64,000 bases of DNA from JBJXHC01 sp964538485 (GTDB lineage: Bacteria > Bacteroidota > Ignavibacteria > UBA10030 > UBA6906): NCBI GenBank assembly GCA_964538485.1, contig CAZIHJ010000001.1, positions 1 through 64,000 of the forward strand. Direction: 5' to 3'. The notes below the pieces were generated by a model. The model was given only the letters and a program-made list of their open reading frames with translations, was not told the origin of the DNA and searched no databases. Positions 43,834 to 52,931 of the stretch are shown here, in pieces. A program made the translations under genes and the position numbers. How positions within the stretch are numbered: position 1 is the first letter of the stretch; each line of letters opens with the position of its first letter.

Positions 43834-46236
43834 TTGTTCCACCACTTTCGTATTGGAGACTGTTTGCTCTCATATGTGCAAGAAAAAAGCTGCGGTGAGT
43901 TTGATATAGACCAGGAATGCGGGACGAAGAGGAAGAAGATCAATGTTGCGGGAATTGTCGCTCTGTGTATTCTGGCGACAACGTATGCTTCTCCCGTTGA
44001 AGCACAGGTGACGTTGGCTGGTCAGGTGGTTGATGAAGAGACGCACCAACCGATTGAGAATGTGAGTGTTCTGCTCCTGGAAACAGGGCGCCGGAAATAC
44101 ACGAATACACAAGGACGCTTCGCGTTCGAGAATCTTGCCGCCGGCCAGTACGCAGTAGCAGTGCATCACATTGGCTACGCCGACGTTGAGTGTATGGTCG
44201 TCGTTCGGGAGAAGATCGACAGCATCATTATCCTCCTGCGCTCCTCCATCAACCAATCCGCTGAAGTACTCGTCCGGGGAACGCGTGCACTTTCATCATT
44301 GAAAAAGTCCTCCTTTCCCATCGATGTTTTAATGAGTGATCGCCTTACTCAGCACTCCCCAACATCAGTCTCTGATGCGCTCAAGAATATTCCGGGGCTT
44401 TCCCTCGTCCGTGACGGCGTTTGGGCCACAACGGTTTCCATCCGCGGGATGGGCCGTTCAAATATCGTTACTCTCGTGGACAACACCAGAATCGAAACTT
44501 CCAATGATATTGCGGGCGGACTCTCGCTGCTCAATGTTCAGGATATTGAGAGAGTGGAGACGATGAAATCTCCCGGATCGGTCCTTTTTGGATCCGGAGC
44601 CCTTGGAGGTGCGGTTCATGTGATGATGAAACGGCCGTCGTTCAGCGACCAGCCCGGAATGGCCGTCGAAGTATCCGGGGGGTTCACGAGTGTCGATAAC
44701 GGGCTCTCCCAATATCTTGCCATTGAGTCCTCGACTGATCAATACGCCGTCAGACTGAGTGGAGGATATCGACGAGCCGGGAACACCATGACGCCTGATG
44801 GGATGCTTCTGAATTCACAGTATCGTGATTTCAGTCTGTCAGATGCGCTGGCTGTAAAGACACTTGGTGAACAATCGCTGCTTCTGAACTACCAGCGGTC
44901 GCAAGCCGAGGACACCGGTCTTCCCGGTGGATCGCCAATTTCACCAACAGCGAACGCCAGGTACACACTCGCACGACGTGAACGATTCGGGTTGGAGTAT
45001 ATCCTGCCGAATATGTCGCCGGGGACTCCGCTTCTCACGTTCAGACTTTCCCGACAGACGATTACCCGTAATGTTGAGATCATTCAGAATCCGGTGTTGA
45101 CTATAACACCGCATGCGGTACATACCACCATATCCGGCCAGATTGAATCCCAAGTTCTCCCCGACGTCAATGACCGCCTCACGGTCGGCATTGAGCTCTG
45201 GCGCAGGGAACTGGATAGCCAGCGTGAGAGAATCGATCGGAGCAACGGTCAAATCACAGGTGAGCGCCCTGTGCCGTTGTCCACCAATCTTAATGCGGGA
45301 GTGTATGCGCAGAACGAATGGCGTAGCTCCTCCGACAACATGGTGATAATGTTGGGAGCTCGCTATGATCGAGCCCGTGTCGCCAATGATGAGACAATGA
45401 ATCCCGCCTATGTTGTTGCCGGTGGAATTCTGCAGACCGCACCGTCCGACCAGAAACTGTTGTGGAAGAAATCAACCGCACACGATGAGTCGTGGAGCAT
45501 GAATGCCGGCCTCCAGTACGCCGTCAGTCCATTGGTTGATGCATCGCTGCTGGTCGCAACGGCATTCCGGTCGCCTTCACTCGAAGAGCGCTTTCAGTTC
45601 ATTGATCTCGGGAACACCGTTCGCATCGGAGATCCAACCCTGCAACCTGAACGAAGCCTCTGCATCAACACCGGAGTGGGCTTGCACACGCAAGCCCTGA
45701 AAATCCGCACAGACATGTTCTGGACCCGGCTCTCGAATCTCATCACAGAAATTCCCGGAGTATACGAGGGTCGACCGGCGTACGTGAAAACGAATATTGG
45801 AACAGCCAGTGTGTACGGGTGTGAGATCTCGACCGAACTCGCTCTGACAACATATATTGTTTTGAAGTCGTCGGCTGCCTACGTGCGGGGCCGCGACACT
45901 CGTAATCATACTGATCTTCCGCAGATTCCACCCATGAACGGCCGTGTGGAAGTTAACGGCCACTTCGAGTCTCTGGGAAATCTGCATATCGCGTGGTCGG
46001 GCGCGGTGACGCAGAATAGTCTTGCTCCTGCCGAGCAGCGCACACCGGGCTATGCGGTTATAGATGTGGATATCGCGAGTAGGCCGCTGACGATCGGACC
46101 ATTGTCGCTCATCGTCCGATCCGGGATACAGAATGTTTTCAATCGGGCGTACAGGAATCATCTCTCCACCCTTCGAGATGTCATCAAGTCCGAGCCGGGT
46201 AGGAATTTCTTTTTGTGTGCGAAGGTCGTCCTATGA
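43834..46236 (+). CDS. TonB-dependent outer-membrane receptor
   Basis: This protein of up to 800 residues has a signal peptide region (about 31-58, KRKKINVAGIVALCILATT...), a carboxypeptidase-regulatory-like beta domain (about 60-140), a plug domain (about 150-265, with S-V-S-D-A-L-K-N-I-P-G and G-A-L-G-G-A-V) and a 22-strand-type barrel to the C-terminus. It imports a scarce ligand with TonB energy; the ligand cannot be read from the sequence. The start is uncertain because the N-terminal 30 residues are longer than usual. The gene overlaps the EamA gene and may be cotranscribed with the hydrogenase. Confidence 0.87.
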   Translation: MFHHFRIGDCLLSYVQEKSCGEFDIDQECGTKRKKINVAGIVALCILATTYASPVEAQVTLAGQVVDEETHQPIENVSVLLLETGRRKYTNTQGRFAFENLAAGQYAVAVHHIGYADVECMVVVREKIDSIIILLRSSINQSAEVLVRGTRALSSLKKSSFPIDVLMSDRLTQHSPTSVSDALKNIPGLSLVRDGVWATTVSIRGMGRSNIVTLVDNTRIETSNDIAGGLSLLNVQDIERVETMKSPGSVLFGSGALGGAVHVMMKRPSFSDQPGMAVEVSGGFTSVDNGLSQYLAIESSTDQYAVRLSGGYRRAGNTMTPDGMLLNSQYRDFSLSDALAVKTLGEQSLLLNYQRSQAEDTGLPGGSPISPTANARYTLARRERFGLEYILPNMSPGTPLLTFRLSRQTITRNVEIIQNPVLTITPHAVHTTISGQIESQVLPDVNDRLTVGIELWRRELDSQRERIDRSNGQITGERPVPLSTNLNAGVYAQNEWRSSSDNMVIMLGARYDRARVANDETMNPAYVVAGGILQTAPSDQKLLWKKSTAHDESWSMNAGLQYAVSPLVDASLLVATAFRSPSLEERFQFIDLGNTVRIGDPTLQPERSLCINTGVGLHTQALKIRTDMFWTRLSNLITEIPGVYEGRPAYVKTNIGTASVYGCEISTELALTTYIVLKSSAAYVRGRDTRNHTDLPQIPPMNGRVEVNGHFESLGNLHIAWSGAVTQNSLAPAEQRTPGYAVIDVDIASRPLTIGPLSLIVRSGIQNVFNRAYRNHLSTLRDVIKSEPGRNFFLCAKVVL

Positions 46237-47141
46237 ACCTCTTTGGAGAATACGGTTCGGCGACATGGCTTGTGCTGGCTTTATGTTCCGCATTGTTCTC
46301 AGCCGGAGCAGCAGTGACCCAAAAGAGGGTGCTGTTCCGCGTAAACGCATTAGAGTTCTCGTTTCTCCTTTCGTTCATCATTATGGTTTTTTCCACGTTC
46401 ATTCCTTTGTCGGTTGATGTTATGGCAATTTCAGCGCCCACCGCGTTGATCATCCTGGGCAAGAGTCTCTTGGGAGGGATGGCCTTCCTCTTTGTGATGA
46501 AGGCGCTCGAGCGCAACCAAATCAGTACTGCGCTTCCGTTGTTGGGATTGACTCCGGCAGTGGCGGCTCTCTTCGCGATGTTCATCCTCGGAGAAATGCT
46601 TCAGGGCTTGGAATGGGTTGGCGTCGCCTTGATGATGATTGGAGTATACATGTTGGAAAAACGTCCGGTTGAACAAACGCCTGATGTGCACGCAAGAGCC
46701 GGTGCTCCAATACAGCACCGGTACATTCTCGGAGCGGTGGGGTTGTTTGGCGTGTCGTCCGTATTCGATAAGATGCTCGTTGGCACTTTAACGATCGATG
46801 CGCGCGTTGTGCTGTTCTACCAGCACATCGTATACTGGTTTCTGTTTGGAGCGATGCTGTTGGTGCGGCGCTCACCGTTCACCGATGTCGTCCGAAAAGG
46901 GCGCGAGCTGCTTCCGCTCCTTGTTCTCGTGGCCGTACTTACCATCGTATATCGTTTCACACAACTTGAAGCCATGAAACTCGCGCCGGTTGCGATGGTT
47001 CTCGCAGTGAAACGCACATCTATTCTCTTTGCCTCATTCTTTGGCGGCAAGCTATTCTCGGATGACAGGCTCGGTATAAGATTGGCCGGGGCGGCACTCA
47101 TTGTTGCCGCAGGGTTTCTCATTCTCAGAAATGTTGCATGA
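46233..47141 (+). CDS. EamA/DMT-family transporter
   Basis: This 302-residue inner-membrane protein has about ten helices in two EamA repeats, typical of drug/metabolite transporters. The ATG at 46233 overlaps the TonB-receptor stop (ATGA), so the two are translationally coupled; an upstream in-frame GTG (46215) is unlikely. The P-L-L-G-L-T-P segment in the first repeat is typical. The substrate is unknown; the coupling suggests it handles the ligand imported by the receptor. The hydrogenase genes begin 28 bases later. Confidence 0.82.
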   Translation: MNLFGEYGSATWLVLALCSALFSAGAAVTQKRVLFRVNALEFSFLLSFIIMVFSTFIPLSVDVMAISAPTALIILGKSLLGGMAFLFVMKALERNQISTALPLLGLTPAVAALFAMFILGEMLQGLEWVGVALMMIGVYMLEKRPVEQTPDVHARAGAPIQHRYILGAVGLFGVSSVFDKMLVGTLTIDARVVLFYQHIVYWFLFGAMLLVRRSPFTDVVRKGRELLPLLVLVAVLTIVYRFTQLEAMKLAPVAMVLAVKRTSILFASFFGGKLFSDDRLGIRLAGAALIVAAGFLILRNVA

Positions 47142-47169
47142 TGTTGTAAATCTTTCGTGAGGACATAAC

Positions 47170-47691
47170 ATGAACGGAACACACACACTTTCACGTGAAC
47201 TGCAGGAAATTGATCTCATCGTGACCAAATGCAAAGGAAGGCAGGGGGAATTGCTGACCATTCTTGAGCAGACACAGCTTCTCAATGAACAGAAGTACCT
47301 TTCAGAGGAGGCTCTGAACCGTGTTGCTCTCAGGACAGGAGTGCCTCTTTCCCGGATCTATAATGTCGTTACGTTCTATTCATTCTTCAGTCTCAAACCT
47401 CAGGGCAAGCACACACTCACTGTGTGTCGTGGAACCGCATGTCACACTAAGGGGTCGCGGGCCCTTCTGAACGATCTTGGACTGATTCTCGGCTGCAACA
47501 AGGCGTTGTCGGACGGAGAATCAACCTTCACGACACCGGATAACCAGTTTACCATTTCCACAGTGGCATGTTTCGGTCAATGCGCTCTTGCTCCGGTCGT
47601 TGGCATTGATGGGATCATTCATAGCAACATGACGACGGCGAAGGTACAAAGGTTGGTGCAAAGGATCACCAAGCGGAGGATCAAGACATGA
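47170..47691 (+). CDS. NAD(P)-linked hydrogenase, NuoE-like [2Fe-2S] subunit
   Basis: This 173-residue subunit resembles NuoE/HndA/HydC. The thioredoxin-like [2Fe-2S] site is formed by C-R-G-T-A-C and C-F-G-Q-C. It sits between a diaphorase-type subunit and the transporter gene, has GAGGA before its start, and overlaps the next gene by four bases. In trimeric [FeFe] hydrogenases this subunit relays electrons between the flavin subunit and the catalytic subunit. Confidence 0.9.
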   Translation: MNGTHTLSRELQEIDLIVTKCKGRQGELLTILEQTQLLNEQKYLSEEALNRVALRTGVPLSRIYNVVTFYSFFSLKPQGKHTLTVCRGTACHTKGSRALLNDLGLILGCNKALSDGESTFTTPDNQFTISTVACFGQCALAPVVGIDGIIHSNMTTAKVQRLVQRITKRRIKT

Positions 47692-50600
47692 AGATCCACG
47701 ACGTAACAACGCTGAACGATATCCGTCAAAAGGGCCTCAAGAAACTGTTCCCTGATGTGCCAAAAATCTCGGTGGGCATGGGAACCTGTGGCCTCGGCAA
47801 TGGCGCCCAGGATGTGCTCAAACGACTGCAGGATGTAATCAAAGAGAAGAAAGCAAGGATCCAGCTTTCCTCCGTGGGGTGCTTCGGCTTCTGTGCGGAG
47901 GAGACCCTTGTCAATTGCTACATACCCGGACAGCCGCTGGTCATTCTCCACAGAGTCACGCCGGGAGATGCCACCAATATTGTTGAGAGTCTCTCGAGAG
48001 GATTGATGCCGTTGCGGAAAGCGCTCTGCAAGATTGAGCAATGGGACTTCTGCACCTCTAAGATTGAGTTTGGAAAGGGAATTGGCAGCGTTCCCGTGTG
48101 GAACGAGCTTCCGTTCTTCAAAGGGCAGAAGAAGATCGTTCTCCGCGACGCGGGGTTGATCAACCCTGAAGACATCGAGGAGTACATCGCCGTCGGCGGG
48201 TACAGTGCATTGTTCAAGGCCCTGACACACATGACGCCGGAGATGGTGCTTGATGAGATCAAGAAATCGAAACTCCGTGGACGCGGGGGAGCAGGATTTC
48301 CTGTCGGCGTAAAGTGGGAAATGATGAAAAGCGCTCAGGCAGACAAGAAGTACATAATCTGCAATGCTGACGAGGGCGATCCCGGCGCGTACATGAATCG
48401 TAATGAAATCGAAAGTGACCCCCACGCCCTCCTCGAGGGAATGCTCATCGGTGCCTATGTGATGGGAACCTCTGAAGGTGTCATGTATGTGCGAGCCGAG
48501 TATCCACTTGCAGTTCAACGTTTCACGAAGGCCATGGCTGCTGCCCGGGAGTACGGCATTCTCGGACAGAATATTCTCGGTTCATCATTCAACTTCCAAA
48601 TCTCTCATGTTGAAGGAGCTGGCGCCTTCGTCTGCGGTGAAGAGACTGCACTTATCGCTTCTATTGAGGGAAGAGCAGGTCGTCCGATTCCACGGCCACC
48701 CTACCCTGCCCAAAAAGGGCTCTGGGGAAAACCGACAAATATCAACAACGTTGAGACATGGATAAATATTCCTGTCATCGTGACGATTGGCGGGAACGAA
48801 TTTGCAAAATTCGGAACACAGACCAGCACCGGCACAAAGGTGTTTTCCCTTGTTGGTAAGATCAAGAACACCGGATTGGTCGAGCTGCCTCTCGGCACTC
48901 TGTTGCAGGATATTATCTATCAGATGGGTGAGGGAACCGGTAACAGGAAGAGGATCCGGGCAGTCCAGACTGGCGGCCCGTCGGGAGGATGTATTCCGGT
49001 TGAACATTTCAACACACCTGTCGACTATGAATCCCTCACCAAGCTGGGCACAATCATGGGCTCCGGGGGCATGGTGGTGATGGATCAGGACAATTGCATG
49101 GTGGATGTTGCACGGTACTTTGTCGAAGTGACGTACAACGAGTCCTGCGGCAAGTGTACGCCCTGTCGTGAAGGGCTGGCACAATCTCTGGCCATCCTTA
49201 ATAAGATCACGCGTGGTGAAGCAACCATGCATGATCTTGACACGCTTGAACGGTTGTCGTACGTGATCAGGGATTCATCACTCTGCGGCTTGGGACAAAC
49301 GAGTTCGAATCCTGTTTTGAGTACGTTGCGGTATTTTCGTGATGAGTATGAACGACATATCATCCAGCGGCGATGCAAGGCGGGAGTATGTGAGAACCTG
49401 TTCGTTGCCCTCTGCGAAAACAGTTGTCCGCTGCATATGAATATTCCCGGGTACCTCCAACTGTTGAAGGAAGTCCGACTTGAAGAGGCGTTTGAGCTCA
49501 CGCTCAGAGATAATCCGTTGCCCGGTACGGTCGGAAGAATTTGCTACTTCCATTGTCAGGTTCGTTGCCGGCGTGATATGGTCGACGATCCGGTTTCCCA
49601 GGGGGAAATCCATCGCTATCTGGCTGACACCATGTATAAGATGGGGAAGGAGAAAGAAATCTATCAGCGGCTGATAAAAGAGAAACTCTCACCCACCCAA
49701 AAGAACATTGCCATCATTGGCGCGGGCCCCGCAGGACTGACAGCCGCCTATTACCTCGTCCGTCTCGGGCACAATGTAACGGTCTATGACAGCCACGCGA
49801 AGGCCGGTGGTATTCTGCAATACGGAATCCCCGCGTATCGTCTGCCAAAGGACGTGCTCAACAAAGAGCTTGAGCTCTTCAGGAAACTTGGTGTCACGTT
49901 CATCTTTAATACGCATATCGGGAAGGAAATTTCCCTGAAGGCCCTCCAGAAACAGAATGACGCAGTCTTCCTTGCGGTCGGGGCTCAGAAAGACATCGAG
50001 CTTGATATCGAGGGGAAGGACCTCGATGGCGTGCTGCAGGGCTACGAGTTCCTCGAACACCTTGGGGCGGGAGAGAAGCTCCAGATAGGCCAAAAGGTAG
50101 TGGTCATCGGAGCAGGCAACGTGGCAATCGATGCAGCCCGGTCGTGTGTGCGCCTCGGCGCTGACGTGACAATTGTCTACCGTCGCGACAGGGACGAAGT
50201 ACCTGCCAACGAGCATGAAGTAAAGGACGCGATCGACGAGAATATCAGGTTCATGTTTATGTCCGCTCCACACCGGATCATTGGTGATGCAAAGGGGAGG
50301 GTGAAAGGTCTTGAAATCCGAAAGATGAAGTTCGACGGTTTCGACAACACCGGGCGGAAAAAACCTGTCGATACAGGAGAATCCGACATCATTGAGTGCA
50401 CCAGAGTCATAGTTGCCATCGGAGAGAAGGTTGATTTTGAACCCGCAAAGGAGGTCGGGCTTGAACTCCGAAAGAACGGCACAGTGAAAGTGCATCCTCC
50501 GGCATACCGGACCAACCTGCCAAAGGTGTATGCCGGCGGTGACGCGGTGACGGGACCCGCAACGGTCGCCGAAGCCATGGGGATTGCCCGCCAGGCCTCA

Positions 50601-50849
50601 GAGGCAATCGACTTCGACCTGATGAATGAGAAACGCTTCCATCGACTCTTCAGAGAATTCCAATACAAAGACGAGGTGGTGCTGGAACCGGAAGTAAATA
50701 AAAAAGTGGATCCACAGAGAATACCGATCAGAGAGAGAATCCACAGTTTTCAGGAGGTTTTGTCCGGATACTCCGGTGAAGAAGCAATGCAGGAAGCTCT
50801 CCGGTGCCTTCGCTGCGATGTCAAATGCCAGGAACACGAGGATAGCTAG
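47688..50849 (+). CDS. NuoF-like diaphorase fused to a GltD-like NAD(P)H oxidoreductase
   Basis: This 1053-residue fusion has a thioredoxin-like [2Fe-2S] domain (about 1-110), a NuoF core with FMN/NAD motifs (GRGGAGFPVGVKWE, CNADEGDPGA), an SLBB region, and a [4Fe-4S] site from C487 in ESCGKCTPC. The second half, from about residue 570, is like the small subunit of glutamate synthase: an N-terminal Fe-S region (CENSCPLHMN ... CYFHCQVRCRR), an FAD motif GAGPAGLTAAY (about 678) and an NAD(P) motif GAGNVAIDAARS (about 808). It ends with CLRCDVKC. Such fusions occur in glutamate-synthase-linked [FeFe] hydrogenases. Confidence 0.88.
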   Translation: MKIHDVTTLNDIRQKGLKKLFPDVPKISVGMGTCGLGNGAQDVLKRLQDVIKEKKARIQLSSVGCFGFCAEETLVNCYIPGQPLVILHRVTPGDATNIVESLSRGLMPLRKALCKIEQWDFCTSKIEFGKGIGSVPVWNELPFFKGQKKIVLRDAGLINPEDIEEYIAVGGYSALFKALTHMTPEMVLDEIKKSKLRGRGGAGFPVGVKWEMMKSAQADKKYIICNADEGDPGAYMNRNEIESDPHALLEGMLIGAYVMGTSEGVMYVRAEYPLAVQRFTKAMAAAREYGILGQNILGSSFNFQISHVEGAGAFVCGEETALIASIEGRAGRPIPRPPYPAQKGLWGKPTNINNVETWINIPVIVTIGGNEFAKFGTQTSTGTKVFSLVGKIKNTGLVELPLGTLLQDIIYQMGEGTGNRKRIRAVQTGGPSGGCIPVEHFNTPVDYESLTKLGTIMGSGGMVVMDQDNCMVDVARYFVEVTYNESCGKCTPCREGLAQSLAILNKITRGEATMHDLDTLERLSYVIRDSSLCGLGQTSSNPVLSTLRYFRDEYERHIIQRRCKAGVCENLFVALCENSCPLHMNIPGYLQLLKEVRLEEAFELTLRDNPLPGTVGRICYFHCQVRCRRDMVDDPVSQGEIHRYLADTMYKMGKEKEIYQRLIKEKLSPTQKNIAIIGAGPAGLTAAYYLVRLGHNVTVYDSHAKAGGILQYGIPAYRLPKDVLNKELELFRKLGVTFIFNTHIGKEISLKALQKQNDAVFLAVGAQKDIELDIEGKDLDGVLQGYEFLEHLGAGEKLQIGQKVVVIGAGNVAIDAARSCVRLGADVTIVYRRDRDEVPANEHEVKDAIDENIRFMFMSAPHRIIGDAKGRVKGLEIRKMKFDGFDNTGRKKPVDTGESDIIECTRVIVAIGEKVDFEPAKEVGLELRKNGTVKVHPPAYRTNLPKVYAGGDAVTGPATVAEAMGIARQASEAIDFDLMNEKRFHRLFREFQYKDEVVLEPEVNKKVDPQRIPIRERIHSFQEVLSGYSGEEAMQEALRCLRCDVKCQEHEDS

Positions 50850-50858
50850 AGGACACAA

Positions 50859-52688
50859 ATGGAAAATACGATGGTCAATATAAAAATTGATGGTGTACAG
50901 TACCAGGTGAAGCAGAGCGTGACAATACTGGACGCGTGCAGGTTTACCGGGATCAAAGTACCAACCCTCTGCTTTCTTGAAGACGTTTCCAGGAATGCTT
51001 CATGCGCGATGTGTGTAGTGGAGGTGAAGGGTGCCCGTTCTCTCGTGCGCTCCTGCGTTACGTGTGTTTATGAGGGGATGGAGATAGCGACGACGTCGTC
51101 ACGCATCAGAGAAACGAGAAAAACAAACCTTGAACTTTTGCTTGCCAATCATCCGAAAGAGTGTCTTTCCTGCCTGCGCAATAAGAACTGCGAACTGCAG
51201 ACTCTTGCAGCCGATCTTGGTGTAAAGGAGGATCAGTTTGCGCGATCCAAAGAGGTCAGTGCAATGGACGAGACTTCTCCGTCAATCACAAGAGATCCGA
51301 ACAAGTGCATACTCTGTGGCAGATGCATTGCGGTATGTCAGAATGTTCAAACAGTTTCGGCAATCGGCCTTTCCGGGCGGGGGGTCAAGACAAAGATTTC
51401 GACCTACTTTGAGAAAGGCCTTGGCCATGTTGCCTGTACATACTGCGGTCAGTGTGCGTTGGTCTGTCCTACCGGGGCAATTGTTGAACACGATGATACG
51501 GACATCGTCTTCGAAGAGATCGGCAATCCGGAGAAGGTCGTGATCGTCCAAACCGCTCCGGCGATCCGAGTCGGAATCGGTGAAGCGATGGGGATGGGAT
51601 CGGGCATGCTCGTCACGGGCCAGATGGTCGCCGGTTTACGACGCCTCGGTTTTAACAAAGTCTTTGACACGCAGTTCGCGGCAGACCTGACTATCATTGA
51701 AGAGGGACATGAGTTGATCAACCGCATAACGAACAATGGTGTCCTGCCCATGGTTACCTCCTGTTCACCCGGATGGATAAAATTCGCAGAGCATTTCTTC
51801 CCTCATGCACTCGGACATCTCTCAACGTGCAAGTCTCCACAGCAGATGTTTGGATCAATAGCAAAGACGTACTACGCCGCGAAGATGGGAATCGATCCAA
51901 GAAAGATCGTCGTTGTTTCAATTATGCCGTGCACCGCAAAAAAATATGAGGCGAAGCGACCCGAGATGACCGGTGCGTTCAAGTACTGGAAAGAAAGGAG
52001 GGCATGGTCTGACGACGATATGTTTTATGATGTCGACTATGTACTGACGACGAGAGAACTTGCGAGGATGTTCAAGGAAACGGGAATTCAGTTTGCGCAT
52101 CTCCCTGCGGAGGAATTCGATAACCCGCTGGGTGAATCAACGGGAGCGGCTGCGATTTTTGGGGCGACAGGTGGCGTGATGGAGGCGGCTCTGAGGACGG
52201 CGTATGAAGTGATGACTGGGAAATCATTGGAGAATCTCAATTTCGCTGCAGTGCGAGGGATGGAAGGAATCAAAGAAGCGGAAGTCGACATAGACGGCAG
52301 GAAGGTAAAGGTGGCCGTCGCCCACACATTGAAGAACGCGCGCAAACTTCTTGAGCAAATTGAGAAAGGGGAATCTCCGTACGCGTTTATCGAGATTATG
52401 ACATGTCCGGGTGGCTGCCTTGGTGGTGGCGGTCAGCCGATCCCGACCACATTGGAAATCCGGAAGTTGCGGGCGGAATCCATCTATGCGGAAGACGCAA
52501 GAAAACAGATCCGCAAATCACACGAGAACCCGGAGATTCAGATTCTCTACAAGGAATTTCTCAAGGAGCCGCTTGGAGAAATATCCCATCATCTTCTCCA
52601 TACCTCATATAAGAAGCGCGGGCTTTTTGTTTGGAAGTCAGATGGTGACAAGCTTGAGGAGGCGGACGCGCTCGAAAGTAACCTGTGA
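50859..52688 (+). CDS. hydA: [FeFe] hydrogenase catalytic subunit (HydA/HndD-like)
   Basis: This 609-residue subunit has an N-terminal [2Fe-2S] domain, a Cys3-His site (HPKECLSCLRNKNC), two [4Fe-4S] sites (CILCGRCIAVC, CTYCGQCALVCP) and the H-cluster motifs TSCSPGW (near residue 301), MPCTAKKYE (near 355) and TCPGGCLGGGGQP (near 514). The first motif has Ser where many enzymes have a second Cys. The small-subunit region follows at the C-terminus. With the two upstream subunits it should couple H2 to NAD(P) and ferredoxin, perhaps by electron bifurcation. The maturases HydE, HydF and HydG are not in the window. Confidence 0.92.
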   Translation: MENTMVNIKIDGVQYQVKQSVTILDACRFTGIKVPTLCFLEDVSRNASCAMCVVEVKGARSLVRSCVTCVYEGMEIATTSSRIRETRKTNLELLLANHPKECLSCLRNKNCELQTLAADLGVKEDQFARSKEVSAMDETSPSITRDPNKCILCGRCIAVCQNVQTVSAIGLSGRGVKTKISTYFEKGLGHVACTYCGQCALVCPTGAIVEHDDTDIVFEEIGNPEKVVIVQTAPAIRVGIGEAMGMGSGMLVTGQMVAGLRRLGFNKVFDTQFAADLTIIEEGHELINRITNNGVLPMVTSCSPGWIKFAEHFFPHALGHLSTCKSPQQMFGSIAKTYYAAKMGIDPRKIVVVSIMPCTAKKYEAKRPEMTGAFKYWKERRAWSDDDMFYDVDYVLTTRELARMFKETGIQFAHLPAEEFDNPLGESTGAAAIFGATGGVMEAALRTAYEVMTGKSLENLNFAAVRGMEGIKEAEVDIDGRKVKVAVAHTLKNARKLLEQIEKGESPYAFIEIMTCPGGCLGGGGQPIPTTLEIRKLRAESIYAEDARKQIRKSHENPEIQILYKEFLKEPLGEISHHLLHTSYKKRGLFVWKSDGDKLEEADALESNL

Positions 52689-52765
52689 TCCGTTGGCACA
52701 ACAATACCGTTTCTCCCGGCCCAAAATGGTCGGTTCTCTGATTTGGTAAGCACCCCCCGTTCCTT

Positions 52766-52779
52766 TTCAGGAATGAGAA
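52766..52779 (-). promoter_or_regulatory. Candidate enhancer site before PFOR
   Basis: On the minus strand the sequence reads TTCTCATTCCTGAA, matching the TTCTCAnnYCTGAA pattern seen upstream of the USP operon and hemN. It is centred about 94 bases before the predicted sigma54 start of the PFOR operon. Confidence 0.45.
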
Positions 52780-52840
52780 ATCAGGTCTTTAAATCCTTAA
52801 TTATTACTGAATACATGCCAGAATCAGGCATTTCATACAT

Positions 52841-52855
52841 GGAACAGCATTTGCC
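52841..52855 (+). promoter_or_regulatory. Sigma54 promoter (-24/-12) of the PFOR operon
   Basis: TGGAACAGCATTTGC has the invariant GG (52842-52843) and GC (52854-52855) at the correct 12-base spacing and a good TTTGC -12 element. The predicted start near 52866 leaves a 66-base leader before the ATG at 52932. The rest of the 243-base gap shows no other clear feature apart from the enhancer-like element. Confidence 0.6.
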
Positions 52856-52931
52856 CTGTTACTCTCATGTAACCAATTGTTCAAACAAAGAACTCAAGTT
52901 ATTATGAACTTTTACTGCGAGTCATCGAATC

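Noticed and set aside
47619..48518. A 299-codon open frame antisense to the NuoE/NuoF-like genes
   Set aside because: It is fully covered by well-supported hydrogenase genes on the plus strand and its translation has no recognisable domain; the open frame is a shadow of codon use.
49689..50495. A 268-codon open frame antisense to the GltD-like half of the fusion protein
   Set aside because: It has the same shadow character as other antisense frames; the plus-strand protein has clear FAD and NAD(P) motifs.
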